Shown: in pieces, positions 17,407 to 26,598 of the stretch
How the letters are laid out: each line of letters begins with the position of its first letter
Position numbering within the stretch: position 1 is the stretch's first letter
NCBI RefSeq assembly: GCF_017310015.1
Contig: NZ_CP022297.1
Location: forward strand, 1,302,001 to 1,366,000
Length of the DNA stretch: 64,000 nt
DNA from: Marinobacterium iners
Lineage (GTDB): Bacteria > Pseudomonadota > Gammaproteobacteria > Pseudomonadales > Balneatricaceae
Direction: 5' to 3'
Program-made: the position numbers and the translations under genes
The notes under the pieces: generated by a model
The model's database searches: none
Told to the model about the DNA's origin: nothing
Seen by the model: only the letters and a program-made list of their open reading frames with translations

Positions 17407-20400
17407 TCAGCGTCTGCTGATCCAGTCCGATAAAATCTCTGCACTCATGGGTTTGCCAAAGAAATAACCCTGGATGGCGTCTACCCCTTGATTTCTCAGA
17501 AACTCGAATTGCGCGTGCGTTTCCACACCTTCCGCCAGGACCTTTATCTCCAGACTATGACCGAGTGTCAGAACAGCTTTCAGGATGGCAGCATCGAAGG
17601 TACCCTCTGGCAGACCGTCGACAAACGCCTTGTCTATCTTGAAGCAGTTGACCGGCAGGTGTTTCAGGTGGGCCAGCGAGGAATATCCGGTGCCGAAATC
17701 ATCAATTGAGAGTTGAACACCCATAGCCCTTAATTGGTTTAGCAGGTCAATAATCTCATCGCAGCGCTCCAGTGCGCCCTCTGTGATCTCCAGCTCCAGG
17801 GCGCAGGCAGGTATGTGGTATCTTTCGAGCAGTTCACTCACACGGTCAACCAGGCCGGGCACCAATTGTTGTGGTGCTATATTCACGGCGACTCGGGGAA
17901 CCTGCAGATCACAACTCAGCCAGTGTGACATCTGCTCCAGCGCTTTGCTGAGAACCCAGTCACCCACCAGCTCGATCTGATTCAACTCCTCGGCCAGGGG
18001 AATGAAATCATTGGGTGGAATAAGCCCCTTTCGCGGATGATCCCAGCGCACAAGTGCTTCAACGCCAATCAGCTCTTGAGTGAGGCTATCGACCTGCGGC
18101 TGATAATAGAGCAGGAGTTCATTTTTACGAATGGCTCTGCGGAGCTCGCTCGCGATCTCAAATTTTCGATGAATACGATCAGCAAAAATGGGAGTGAAAA
18201 AGTGAACACTGGCGGGTCCACACTCCTTGGCTCGCAGCAGGGCGGTTTCGGCGGCCTGGATAAGCCCCTTGGTGTTGGTGGCATCTTCTGGATAGAAGCT
18301 GATACCCGCACAGGCCGATGGAATGACCTCGTGGTCCGGCAACATAAAAGGCCTTGAGAGCCGGGTAAAAAGAGCCTGCATCACTTCCGCAATCAGTTCC
18401 TTGTTTTTGACGGCGTAGAGCAGCAAAAATTCATCGGAACTCCAGCGGCAAAGCAGGCTGTTTTTTGGTTTTATCTCGGCCAGTCGGTTGGCCATGGTTT
18501 TTAGAAAGTAGTCGCCAACCTCATGACCCTGAGTATCATTAAGCAGCTTAAAACTATCAATATCCAGCAGGGCAACCGCCAGTTCACCGCTGTCACGATT
18601 TGCGGATACAATCCCCTGTTGGATCTTTTCAAGGCAGTATTGTCTGTTCGGCAGTCCGGTCAGCGCATCATAGTTTCGGGCGAGCCGGAGGTTTTCTTCG
18701 GCCTGCTTGGCTTTCGATTTGTCAGCAAAGACTCCGACATAGTTGCACACGTTACCGTTGTCATCATGCACGGCCGAGATGCTTCCGCGGAAAGGAAATA
18801 TTTCTCCTGTTTTGCGTCGGTTCCAGATTTCTCCTTCCCAGTCGCCGCGGGTGCCCAGGCACTGCCACAGCTCCTCGTAAAAGCCGGACGTGTGAATGCC
18901 TGATTTGAGGAAGGATGGTTTTTGGCCAAGCGCCTCTTCCTCTTTATATCCCGTCAGCGAACAGAATGAACGATTGACGGAAAGTATGCGTGCATCCGGG
19001 TCTGTAATAACGACAGCCTCTGAGGTTTGCTTCAGAACAGCTTCGCTGGTGATAACAGGCTGGCCAAACCTGTTCAGCTGGTCCTGACGCCTGAAAACGA
19101 CCAGAAGCCCCGTCCGGTGGTTGTTGAGCGTTAAAGGAATGCACTTGTATCCAACCGGCAAAAGCTGTCCGGAGCTGGTGCGAAACTGGTCGCTGGACAC
19201 TTCCTTTTCCTGCCCGGCGTACAGTGCACGGGTCAAGGGGCTTTGTTCTGCCGTGTAGGCATGACCATTCTGGTCTGAAGGCTGGAGCAGGTTGTGGGCG
19301 TTTTTCCCGATCAGCTCGTCTTCACTCTGATATCCCAGGATCCGGACAGCTCTTGCATTGATATAGTTGATCGCACCGGCAGCATTGATGCTGAGAATAC
19401 CGTCCACTTTGGCATTGAGCAGCAGTGCATTGCGTTGATGCAAATCCTCCAGTGCCATCTGGTAATTATGGCGCTGAGTAATGTCATATACGGTGAGAAT
19501 TACACCGTTCGCCCTCACATTGCACTTGGGCTGGCGGAGTTCAACTTCTGCCCAAACGTACCGTCCATCGGCATGTGTAAGGCTCAGAACCAGCTTTTGC
19601 AGGTTATGCGTGTTGTCTATCGAGCTCAGTGCCTGCCTGAAAGCTTCAGCATCTTCGCTGTGCAGCAATTCAGTGAACACCACTCCCTCAAGACTTGCAG
19701 GGCTACGTCCCATAATCTGCTCGCAGGCGGAAGAGGCATACGTGATGACCCCTTTCTGATTCAGGCGAACAAACATATTGGCTGAAAGCTCGACAAGGTT
19801 ACGGAAATTCCGCTCCTGTTCAAGGGTCGATTGCTGGCTGATCTGCCTGATAAAGGCAAAGGCCAGATCGGCTGCCAGCTCAATGTGCAGGGAGGTCCAG
19901 GGTGCTGATTTGTTGTTGTAGGTCTGGGTCCAGTTATCAAATGACCGCCGAGGTGAAATTCTGAAACCTTCTTCGGTCAGGCTCAACTCCTTGTGGGGTA
20001 TGCCGGCCCAGTTGCGAACAAAAGTGACGCTGCTTCGGCACCACATCAAGTAGTTGTCCAGTGTGTGATTCAGCGGGGCAAGCAGAATCCCGCAGGCGGT
20101 ATCAGCAAAGTTGGCCGCCGCTGGGTAAAGGCTTGCCAGCTCGTCGGTATGGAATACCTGCTCGGGCTGTCGCAGGCGTAATTCATCCTCAAGTGCTTCC
20201 AACTCATCCAGGGACGGAGTTTGACCATATGTATACCTGCGGCCGTTGCTGACCAATACGACACCAGTGGCATCTACAAAAGAAATCAGTTCACTGGCGA
20301 CTGATGGTGACAACTTTTCGAGGCTGTTTGACGGTATCTCCCGCAGAAACCGGTTGACTCTGTCTTTGAGCTTTTTCTCTTCGTTACGCTGCAGGTCCGA

Positions 20401-21363
20401 TAGCTTGATCGAAATGGTTTTGCCGATGAGTTCGTAAAGTTCGCGCTCACGTAACGTTACGCATTTGGGGCTTTTATGATGACATGACAGCATTCCCCAA
20501 AGTTTTCCGTTTTGAATCAAAGAAATGGTCAAGGTGGCGGTTACGCCCATGTTGCGCAGGTATTCAAGGTGCACGGGCGAAAGTGAACGGTAGGCCGAGT
20601 AGGTCAGGTCAAGCCGAGCACTTGGAGCATTTTTGCTTTCAGCCTGGACTTGAGATGAGGGTGCATTCACGTCGGCAATAACGCGAGTCAGATTGCGGGT
20701 ATACAGGGCCCTGGCCTGAGCGGGGATGTCAGAGGCAGGGAAGCGGTTGCCCAGGTAGCTTCGGGTAAGCTCTGAACGGCTTTCCGCTATCACCTCTCCA
20801 TCCCAGTTACTGTCGAATTGGTACATCATCACGCGATCATAGCCGGTGGCTAGGCGAACCAGTTCTGCGACTTTGTGGGTGTAGTGTTGCAGGTTCTGCT
20901 CGGCATCCAGCTGCCACAGGAGATCTCGGGTGGGTACGAACATTTGACTGAAAAGTTCGCTCTGGTCCGGTGCGGTCGCTTCCAGTTCAATCAGCCAATA
21001 GGGCGCGTTAAACGAAATGGCGGCATCACGTATAATCGGGCAGTCGGAGCTTTTAATGGTGAGTTGTACCACCGCGGAAGAGCGCCAGTCTCCGAGTCCT
21101 TTCAGTGATTGAATCTGCTCAATATCAGACTCGCTCACAAAAGCTGTAAAGGTTTCTCCCAGCAGTTCATGCCAGGGGCGTGAAAAGATGGCATCAGCGT
21201 TCTCACTGCAATAGCGGATGATAAAGTTTTCATCCAGTGCCAGCAGAACGCCGTTGGGCTGAATAGAGCCAACCTGATGGATAGGCTCGCGTTCGCAGTG
21301 CTGGAGAGCTTGCTGTAAAACGGTTTCTTGCTCTGTGTTGCTGCAATCAGGAGACATGGACAT
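17407..21363 (-). CDS. bphP: Bacteriophytochrome with PAS repeats, degenerate GGDEF and intact EAL
   Basis: The 1318-residue protein starts with the PAS-GAF-PHY photosensor. Cys23 in HCEREPIHQVGSIQP is the biliverdin attachment site, FPASDIPAQARALY is the GAF signature, and PRRSFDNW is the PHY tongue. Three PAS domains follow (about 520-890), then a GGDEF-like domain reading WSSDEF (974-979), probably inactive as a cyclase. The EAL domain keeps EAL at 1102-1104, IDDFGTGYSSL, ELEITEG and LAEGVET, so it should hydrolyse cyclic di-GMP. I chose ATG 21363, overlapping the heme oxygenase stop by 17 bases with GAGG upstream; ATG 21357 is an alternative. Red/far-red control of cyclic di-GMP breakdown is the likely role. 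Confidence 0.92.
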   Translation of the reverse strand: MSMSPDCSNTEQETVLQQALQHCEREPIHQVGSIQPNGVLLALDENFIIRYCSENADAIFSRPWHELLGETFTAFVSESDIEQIQSLKGLGDWRSSAVVQLTIKSSDCPIIRDAAISFNAPYWLIELEATAPDQSELFSQMFVPTRDLLWQLDAEQNLQHYTHKVAELVRLATGYDRVMMYQFDSNWDGEVIAESRSELTRSYLGNRFPASDIPAQARALYTRNLTRVIADVNAPSSQVQAESKNAPSARLDLTYSAYRSLSPVHLEYLRNMGVTATLTISLIQNGKLWGMLSCHHKSPKCVTLRERELYELIGKTISIKLSDLQRNEEKKLKDRVNRFLREIPSNSLEKLSPSVASELISFVDATGVVLVSNGRRYTYGQTPSLDELEALEDELRLRQPEQVFHTDELASLYPAAANFADTACGILLAPLNHTLDNYLMWCRSSVTFVRNWAGIPHKELSLTEEGFRISPRRSFDNWTQTYNNKSAPWTSLHIELAADLAFAFIRQISQQSTLEQERNFRNLVELSANMFVRLNQKGVITYASSACEQIMGRSPASLEGVVFTELLHSEDAEAFRQALSSIDNTHNLQKLVLSLTHADGRYVWAEVELRQPKCNVRANGVILTVYDITQRHNYQMALEDLHQRNALLLNAKVDGILSINAAGAINYINARAVRILGYQSEDELIGKNAHNLLQPSDQNGHAYTAEQSPLTRALYAGQEKEVSSDQFRTSSGQLLPVGYKCIPLTLNNHRTGLLVVFRRQDQLNRFGQPVITSEAVLKQTSEAVVITDPDARILSVNRSFCSLTGYKEEEALGQKPSFLKSGIHTSGFYEELWQCLGTRGDWEGEIWNRRKTGEIFPFRGSISAVHDDNGNVCNYVGVFADKSKAKQAEENLRLARNYDALTGLPNRQYCLEKIQQGIVSANRDSGELAVALLDIDSFKLLNDTQGHEVGDYFLKTMANRLAEIKPKNSLLCRWSSDEFLLLYAVKNKELIAEVMQALFTRLSRPFMLPDHEVIPSACAGISFYPEDATNTKGLIQAAETALLRAKECGPASVHFFTPIFADRIHRKFEIASELRRAIRKNELLLYYQPQVDSLTQELIGVEALVRWDHPRKGLIPPNDFIPLAEELNQIELVGDWVLSKALEQMSHWLSCDLQVPRVAVNIAPQQLVPGLVDRVSELLERYHIPACALELEITEGALERCDEIIDLLNQLRAMGVQLSIDDFGTGYSSLAHLKHLPVNCFKIDKAFVDGLPEGTFDAAILKAVLTLGHSLEIKVLAEGVETHAQFEFLRNQGVDAIQGYFFGKPMSAEILSDWISRR

Positions 21364-21958
21364 CGAGAAATGCCTCAAGTGTTTCAAAAAGATAAATGGC
21401 GTAATCGCAGGCCTGTGTACGCTCCTGTCTGGATTGTGGCGAGCGCTCTGCGAATTGGATGAACTGCGTCCACAGCTGTTCGATATTGTGACCGTAGCCG
21501 CTGAAAAAGCGCCCGCCATTGGCGTCGTTGATACCCAGGTTATGCATCAGATGCCGGCTGATAACGCGGCCGCCCAGGGTTGATCCCTCCAGGGGGTACA
21601 TCATGCCCACCAGCTCGGGTCTGTTCATTGGTATGGCAAGTTCAACCGTGAAAGGGCAGCAGCCATCCACGCCGGGTGTGAGTCCGAAGTGAGCAAGATC
21701 CTGTTTCAGCCATTCAGTCTTGTAGCGGTCGCTATAGTTGAAGTCGGCCATGCCACTGGCAAGGCAGTTGCGGATATGGGCTTCCGCTGTCTGATAGAAG
21801 CTCCAGTAGGCCTGCAGAATAAGGGTATAGGTCTCAATATCGAGCGTGGGCCGGGTCATTCGACTCAAAAGAGGGTGGTGGTTCAGACGCACATGCGCCG
21901 CGTGTGTTGCCTGCCGCAGCTGCTGGTGAAGGGATGGGGGCTGTGTTGTCTGTGACAT
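21347..21958 (-). CDS. bphO: Biliverdin-producing heme oxygenase BphO
   Basis: The 203-residue protein matches bacterial heme oxygenases. A proximal His lies in the N-terminal helix (ATHAAHVRLNHH), and the flexible distal-helix glycine motif is in PLEGSTLGGRVI. It opens heme to biliverdin, the chromophore of the bacteriophytochrome encoded directly downstream and overlapping by 17 bases. I placed the start at ATG 21958, preceded by AGGG with 7-base spacing; an in-frame start at 22081 would add 41 residues without family similarity and would cross the candidate promoter. Confidence 0.9.
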   Translation of the reverse strand: MSQTTQPPSLHQQLRQATHAAHVRLNHHPLLSRMTRPTLDIETYTLILQAYWSFYQTAEAHIRNCLASGMADFNYSDRYKTEWLKQDLAHFGLTPGVDGCCPFTVELAIPMNRPELVGMMYPLEGSTLGGRVISRHLMHNLGINDANGGRFFSGYGHNIEQLWTQFIQFAERSPQSRQERTQACDYAIYLFETLEAFLDVHVS

Positions 21959-22015
21959 TGTGAAACCCTGCCCTTTGCATTCTCTTGAATATTGGTAAAG
22001 GATACCGCCGTCGCA

Positions 22016-22044
22016 ATTTGATGTCATGAAGGTTGTGCGGTCAA
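22016..22044 (-). promoter_or_regulatory. Candidate sigma70 promoter of bphO-bphP
   Basis: Read on the minus strand, TTGACC (22044-22039, five of six to consensus) is separated by 17 bases from TCAAAT (22021-22016, four of six). It lies 58 bases upstream of the bphO start and would drive bphO and bphP together. This is a pattern match only. Confidence 0.4.
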
Positions 22045-22208
22045 ATAGAGTATTCCGGTTGCCGGTTGTGACGTGAGTCAAGACCCGATATCAACGTCCG
22101 TGCAGAGTAGCGTTCGCGTTTTTCAAAACAGGCGTTTGTCACACAGGGCTGGATCCAGCATAGTGTCTGTAGCGTATGGGGTGCGACATACCAAAACAGG
22201 AGGTCGAA

Positions 22209-22892
22209 ATGAACATACTGATGGTGCTTACTTCACACGACAAGATGGGCGACACGGGGCACAAGACAGGTTTCTGGCTGGAAGAGTTCGCGGCGCCGTA
22301 CTACGTGTTTCGCGATGCCGGAGCAGATATCACACTGGCATCCCCCCAGGGCGGTCAGCCCCCGGTCGACCCTAACAGCACTGTGCCCGATGCGCAGACG
22401 GCTGCAACCGAGCGCTTTAATCAGGACAGTGAAGCGAAACAGGCGCTGGCCAATACCATCCCCCTGTCACGGGTGAGTGCCGGAGACTTTGACGCCATCT
22501 TTTACCCGGGTGGTCACGGTCCATTGTGGGATCTGGCCGAAGACTCGTACTCCATCAACCTGATCAGGGCGTTCGCTGAGCAAAAGAAACCGATTGGTGC
22601 GGTATGTCATGCGCCGGCTGTCTTACGGCATGTAACCGGAGCTGATGGTGTGCCCTTGGTAAAGGGCAAAACGGTGACTGGTTTCAGCAATTCCGAAGAA
22701 GCGGCGGTGCAGTTGACGGATATTGTGCCATTTCTGGTTGAAGATATGCTCAAGGACAAGGGTGGTCGCTATGAACGCGCTAACGACTGGGAATGCCATG
22801 TAGTGGTGGATGGTCTGTTGGTGACGGGGCAAAACCCGGCGTCTTCGGATGCATCGGCTGCGGCACTTCTGAAACTGCTTGCGAGCGCCTGA
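22209..22892 (+). CDS. DJ-1/PfpI family protein, Hsp31-like class I amidotransferase fold
   Basis: The 227-residue protein has the DJ-1/PfpI fold with the nucleophile Cys133 in IGAVCHAPAVL, the loop YPGGHGPLWDLA and a conserved Glu near residue 25 (GFWLEEFAAPY). Relatives include Hsp31-like chaperones and glyoxalase III-type enzymes. The sequence supports the family but not one activity. An AGGAGG lies 5 bases ahead of the ATG at 22209; an in-frame start at 22176 is not needed. It is divergent from bphO, with 250 bases between the starts. Confidence 0.85.
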   Translation: MNILMVLTSHDKMGDTGHKTGFWLEEFAAPYYVFRDAGADITLASPQGGQPPVDPNSTVPDAQTAATERFNQDSEAKQALANTIPLSRVSAGDFDAIFYPGGHGPLWDLAEDSYSINLIRAFAEQKKPIGAVCHAPAVLRHVTGADGVPLVKGKTVTGFSNSEEAAVQLTDIVPFLVEDMLKDKGGRYERANDWECHVVVDGLLVTGQNPASSDASAAALLKLLASA

Positions 22893-22931
22893 TTTGAACT
22901 GTTCCGCCTCAGAGAATATGGAGATTTTACG

Positions 22932-24464
22932 ATGACAGACAAGGTCGACTGGCGCGGGAAGTACAGAGCGTTGGCACTTGAGGTGGAGCAACACGAGCAG
23001 CAGTGTTCGCAGGCGGTTGAGTGCCTTCGTAATCTGGCCTCTCAGTTTGATCTTGCGGTACATGGCGAATCAGCTGAACTGGACCGGTTGCTGGCGTCGC
23101 TGGCGGCCGAGTTGCAGTCTGGTAGGTTGGACACAGTGCCAGAGCTGCTGCGCAAAACCGAAAAGCATGTCCGTCTCATAGATGAAGCTCGGGCACAGAA
23201 GGCCCGGCAGCTGATAAAGCGCATCGATGAATGGGTGCTGTTGTTGCAGGGTACGACTGAAAACCAGGCAGGGGCTCTGGTTGACGTGAAACAAAAGCTA
23301 GCCGGTACGGCCGACAACATGCAGCAGTTACCGGGGCTGATTGATACGCTTCTGACCTTTCAGAGGCAGAACAGTCGCTCTGATGCCGGTGTTGTCAGCG
23401 CTGACGATCTGGCACAGCCAAATGACGTAATCAGTAAACGTATGGCCCAGCGATTGCTGGAGCTGATTCAGTTGTTCAATGTGCCCGCTCAGTACCTAGC
23501 GAGCACGCATGAGCTGATCAGCTGCCTGGAGGCCGGGCCTGGTCCGGAAGAGCTGGAACAGTGCCTTGAGAAAGTATCAGTGTTGGCGCGGGCCTGTGGT
23601 GGTAATGCAGGAGAGGATATTCAGGCCTACCTTGTGGGCCTGAGTGAGCAGTTGGCCTATCTGCGCAGTTTTCTGGACAAGGCGGAAACGGCGGATGCGG
23701 TCAAGCTTCAACGCAACAACCTGCTGGATCAGACAGTACGCTACGATGTCCATAAAATCAGTCAGGCGGTCAAGCAGACCAGTGATATTAACGAGTTGAA
23801 AATGGCCGTCAGTACTCAGCTGGCAAGTCTGATAAAAGCAGTGGATACTCACAAAAAAGCGGAAAATCAGCATATTGCCGAGCTGCAGCAGGAACGGCAG
23901 AATCTGCTGAGTCGCCTTGATGAGATGGAGCTGAAGGCTGCCGGGTTCCGCAGGAGTGCTGAAGAGGCACATATGAAGTCGCGTACCGATCCTCTCACGG
24001 GGTTGGCGAATCGGTTTGCCTATGACCAGCAGCTTGCGAATGAAATGGCGCGCTATCAGCGCTACGGTTCGCCTTTCTCTCTTTGTGTTGCCGATATCGA
24101 TTTTTTCAAGAGCATTAACGATCAGTATGGTCATCTAGCGGGCGACAAGGTGCTGCGGCTGATGGCCAAAGTGTTGCGCAGCAGCCTGCGCGGAGTCGAT
24201 TTTGTTGCTCGCTTTGGCGGCGAAGAGTTTGTCATCCTGATGCCGTCAACCGGTGGGAAATCCGCCCACCAGGCGGCTGAGAAAGTGCGCAAGGCCGTTG
24301 AGCAAAGCCCGTTCAATTTCCAGAGTCGCCCGGTGCGCATCACAGTCTCAATTGGTGTGGCAGAGGTCATGTCTGACGATTCAGGCGAGTCCCTGTTTGG
24401 TCGTGCAGACAGCAACCTGTACGCTGCCAAAAGCAATGGCAGAAACAGGGTTGTGATGCACTGA
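22932..24464 (+). CDS. Soluble diguanylate cyclase with long helical N-terminal region
   Basis: The 510-residue protein has no membrane segment. The first 340 residues are mostly helical and Glu/Gln/Leu-rich, with coiled-coil character close to the GGDEF domain. The C-terminal domain keeps the active signature as RFGGEEFVILMP, and TDPLTGLANRFAYDQ marks its start. It should make cyclic di-GMP. GGAG precedes the ATG. The gene follows the DJ-1 gene by 39 bases and may share its transcript. With bphP it gives a nearby opposing pair of synthesis and breakdown enzymes. Confidence 0.88.
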   Translation: MTDKVDWRGKYRALALEVEQHEQQCSQAVECLRNLASQFDLAVHGESAELDRLLASLAAELQSGRLDTVPELLRKTEKHVRLIDEARAQKARQLIKRIDEWVLLLQGTTENQAGALVDVKQKLAGTADNMQQLPGLIDTLLTFQRQNSRSDAGVVSADDLAQPNDVISKRMAQRLLELIQLFNVPAQYLASTHELISCLEAGPGPEELEQCLEKVSVLARACGGNAGEDIQAYLVGLSEQLAYLRSFLDKAETADAVKLQRNNLLDQTVRYDVHKISQAVKQTSDINELKMAVSTQLASLIKAVDTHKKAENQHIAELQQERQNLLSRLDEMELKAAGFRRSAEEAHMKSRTDPLTGLANRFAYDQQLANEMARYQRYGSPFSLCVADIDFFKSINDQYGHLAGDKVLRLMAKVLRSSLRGVDFVARFGGEEFVILMPSTGGKSAHQAAEKVRKAVEQSPFNFQSRPVRITVSIGVAEVMSDDSGESLFGRADSNLYAAKSNGRNRVVMH

Positions 24465-24684
24465 ATCCGGTTGTCTGGCTGCATATCTCCTGTAGTTTGT
24501 GATCAATTGTTGCCGCCCTCCCACTTGCGCTTTCACGCCCACTCCACCTGCAAACCTTCAACTCCATGTTTTCTATCAACTTCCCGTGCAGGTCGCATGC
24601 TGCATGGGTTGTGGCCATTTCCAATCTGGCAGGGGGCAGCTCAAGTCCAACTGAAAACCACACCTTTTTCACCTCTTTTCCACC

Positions 24685-24713
24685 TTGCATCTGCTGTGCT
24701 TACTACCTATAGT
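24685..24713 (+). promoter_or_regulatory. Candidate mraZ (dcw) promoter
   Basis: TTGCAT (24685-24690) and TATAGT (24708-24713, five of six) are 17 bases apart. Transcription would start near 24720, at the beginning of the TGGG repeat array, about 50 bases before the mraZ ATG. The -35 match is weak. Confidence 0.4.
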
Positions 24714-24720
24714 GTCGCGT

Positions 24721-24769
24721 AGTGGGAAAAAGTGGTTAAAAGTGGGCTATTTGGGGAAAGACAGTGGGC
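24721..24769 (+). promoter_or_regulatory. MraZ-box array (TGGG direct repeats)
   Basis: TGG-containing repeats occur at 24723 (TGGGA), 24733 (TGGTT), 24743 (TGGGC), 24752 (TGGGG) and 24765 (TGGGC). The first four are spaced 9-10 bases apart. MraZ proteins bind TGGG-type direct repeats of about this spacing upstream of their own operon, so this is the expected autoregulatory site. Three to five units may be used; the second is imperfect. Confidence 0.7.
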
Positions 24770-24772
24770 GTC

Positions 24773-25225
24773 ATGTTCCGCGGAGTCAATCCGATCAATC
24801 TCGATGCCAAGGGCCGAATGGCGCTTCCGGCACGCTATCGCGAGTCGGTACACGCCCATTGCGAAGGCCGTATGGTGGTGACGATTGATACCGAAGACAA
24901 ATGTCTGCTGCTTTATCCTCAGCCCGAATGGGACGAAATTCAGGCCCGCATTGATGCGCTGCCGAGTTTTAACAAGGCTGTTCGCCGCATTCAGCGCCTG
25001 CTGACAGGTCATGCGACAGACCTTGAACTGGATGCCAATGGGCGCATGTTGCTGCCGGCACCACTGCGTGAATATGCGCAGTTGGACAAGAAAATTGTAT
25101 TGCTGGGGCAGGGCAACAAGTTTGAAATCTGGAGTGAAGAGCTCTGGAACAGTACGCGTGACGAATATCTGCAGGCTGATGAGGATGAAGAAATACCTCA
25201 AGAGCTGCAGTCACTGTCACTTTAA
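24773..25225 (+). CDS. mraZ: Transcriptional regulator MraZ
   Basis: The 150-residue protein has the two tandem AbrB-like MraZ half-domains, each with a D-[AS]-x-G-R motif (NLDAKGRMALPARYRE and ELDANGRMLLPAPLRE). It is the first gene of the dcw cluster, and in other bacteria it represses or tunes that operon through TGGG repeats. I chose ATG 24773 because the family starts with MFRG; a GTG at 24764 is in frame. Length agrees with E. coli MraZ (152). Confidence 0.93.
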   Translation: MFRGVNPINLDAKGRMALPARYRESVHAHCEGRMVVTIDTEDKCLLLYPQPEWDEIQARIDALPSFNKAVRRIQRLLTGHATDLELDANGRMLLPAPLREYAQLDKKIVLLGQGNKFEIWSEELWNSTRDEYLQADEDEEIPQELQSLSL

Positions 25226-25249
25226 CGCACTCCCAGGTAACGGGGCAGC

Positions 25250-26188
25250 ATGAGTCAGACATTCAGCCATACCACAGTTCTGCTGGAAGAGGCGGTCAAG
25301 GAGCTGGTAACAGATCCGGGCGGTTTCTACATCGACGGCACCTTCGGTCGTGGCGGTCACAGCGCGCGTATCCTTGCAGAACTCTCTGAAAGTGGTCGCC
25401 TGATGGCCATCGACAAGGATCCCGAGGCAATCAGTTTCGCCGCTGAACGTTTTGCTGACGAGCCCCGATTCAGTATCGAACATGGCTCTTTTGCAGAGCT
25501 ACAGTCCTTCGTCGAGCAGCGCGGCCTGGTGGGGCAGGTAACCGGTGTGCTGCTGGATCTGGGTGTCAGCTCGCCACAGCTGGATGATCCTGAGCGGGGG
25601 TTCAGCTTCGTGAATGATGGCCCGCTTGATATGCGCATGGATACCAGTCGGGGCGAGAGTGCCGCTGACTGGATCAATCGTGCGGATGAGCAGGAAATCG
25701 CGGATGTGATGTATCGCTACGGCGAGGAGCGTTTTTCAAGACGCATGGCCCGTGCAATCGTGGCTGAACGAGAGCAGGCGCCCATTACCACAACCGCACG
25801 ACTGTCAAAAATCATTGCAGAGGCCAACCCGCGCTGGGAAAAAGGCAAAAACCCCGCAACGCGTGCCTTTCAGGGTATTCGCATCCATATCAACCGTGAG
25901 CTGGAAGATGTGGAGCAGTGTCTGGATCAGGCGCTTGAGGTGCTGGCGCCGGGTGGCAAGCTTGTGGTGATCAGCTTTCATTCGCTGGAAGACCGGATTG
26001 TGAAGCGCTTCATTCGCCGTCACGTTAAAGGGGATGAGCACCTGCCACCGGGGGTGCCGGTGACGGATGCGATGATGAAACGGCGTCTGAAATCGGCAGG
26101 GAAGGCCGTGAAGGCAGGTAAGGATGAGTTGAACCAGAACCCCAGGGCACGCAGTGCTGTGATGCGTGCCGCCATCAAGCTGGCATGA
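25250..26188 (+). CDS. rsmH: 16S rRNA m4C1402 methyltransferase RsmH
   Basis: The 312-residue protein starts with SHTTVLLEEAV and has the SAM-binding motif YIDGTFGRGGHS, plus LLDLGVSSPQLD and VISFHSLEDRIVK, all typical of RsmH (MraW). It methylates N4 of C1402 in 16S rRNA. It follows mraZ by 24 bases and overlaps ftsL by four (ATGA), so it belongs to the dcw transcript. Confidence 0.95.
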   Translation: MSQTFSHTTVLLEEAVKELVTDPGGFYIDGTFGRGGHSARILAELSESGRLMAIDKDPEAISFAAERFADEPRFSIEHGSFAELQSFVEQRGLVGQVTGVLLDLGVSSPQLDDPERGFSFVNDGPLDMRMDTSRGESAADWINRADEQEIADVMYRYGEERFSRRMARAIVAEREQAPITTTARLSKIIAEANPRWEKGKNPATRAFQGIRIHINRELEDVEQCLDQALEVLAPGGKLVVISFHSLEDRIVKRFIRRHVKGDEHLPPGVPVTDAMMKRRLKSAGKAVKAGKDELNQNPRARSAVMRAAIKLA

Positions 26189-26598
26189 GGTTCGGTTTTG
26201 GCACGCCTGCCTGGCTGACGGCTGAGTTCTGGCGCGGGCGGCTTGAGTCTGTCCAGCGCCGGTTCATGCCGCGGCAGGCGAAAGGGGAGTCTGAGCAGCG
26301 CATTGTGAGCGGTGGTGAGTTGCTGGTACCGGCGTTGCTGGTGACGGGACTGACCCTGGCGGTGATGATCAGTGCGATGGCGGTTATTTTTTCGGCCTAT
26401 GAATACCGCCGTCTGTTCAACCAGCATCAGATTCTGGTGCACCAATGGGATGAATTACAGGTGGAATGGGGTCAGTACCTGCTGGAACAGAGTGTATGGT
26501 CCTCACACCACCGGATAGAATCGCTGGCAGCCAGTGAGATGGATATGGTCGTGCCGGAAACCGAAGCAATCGAGATCGTACGCCATGAGCAAAAGTGA
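26185..26598 (+). CDS. ftsL: Cell division protein FtsL
   Basis: The 137-residue protein has one membrane helix (about 46-69, PALLVTGLTLAVMISAMAVI) followed by a short periplasmic coiled-coil region (EYRRLFNQHQIL, WGQYLLEQSVW), the FtsL layout. FtsL forms a complex with FtsB and FtsQ at the septum. The cytoplasmic N terminus (about 45 residues) is longer than in E. coli FtsL. An internal ATG could shorten it, but the first ATG overlaps the rsmH stop, which supports it. It overlaps ftsI by 14 bases. Confidence 0.88.
   Translation: MRFGFGTPAWLTAEFWRGRLESVQRRFMPRQAKGESEQRIVSGGELLVPALLVTGLTLAVMISAMAVIFSAYEYRRLFNQHQILVHQWDELQVEWGQYLLEQSVWSSHHRIESLAASEMDMVVPETEAIEIVRHEQK

Larger units (their letters stand above)
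24465..24772 (+). other. Intergenic region before the dcw cluster
   Basis: This 308-base gap lies between the cyclase gene and mraZ. Its first 200 bases are pyrimidine-rich on the plus strand and hold no gene that I can support. The last 90 bases carry the candidate dcw promoter and the TGGG repeat array listed separately. Confidence 0.5.

Noticed and set aside
21959..22081. N-terminal extension of the heme oxygenase
   Set aside because: The extra residues have no family similarity and cover the candidate promoter; the ATG at 21958 has a proper ribosome binding site.
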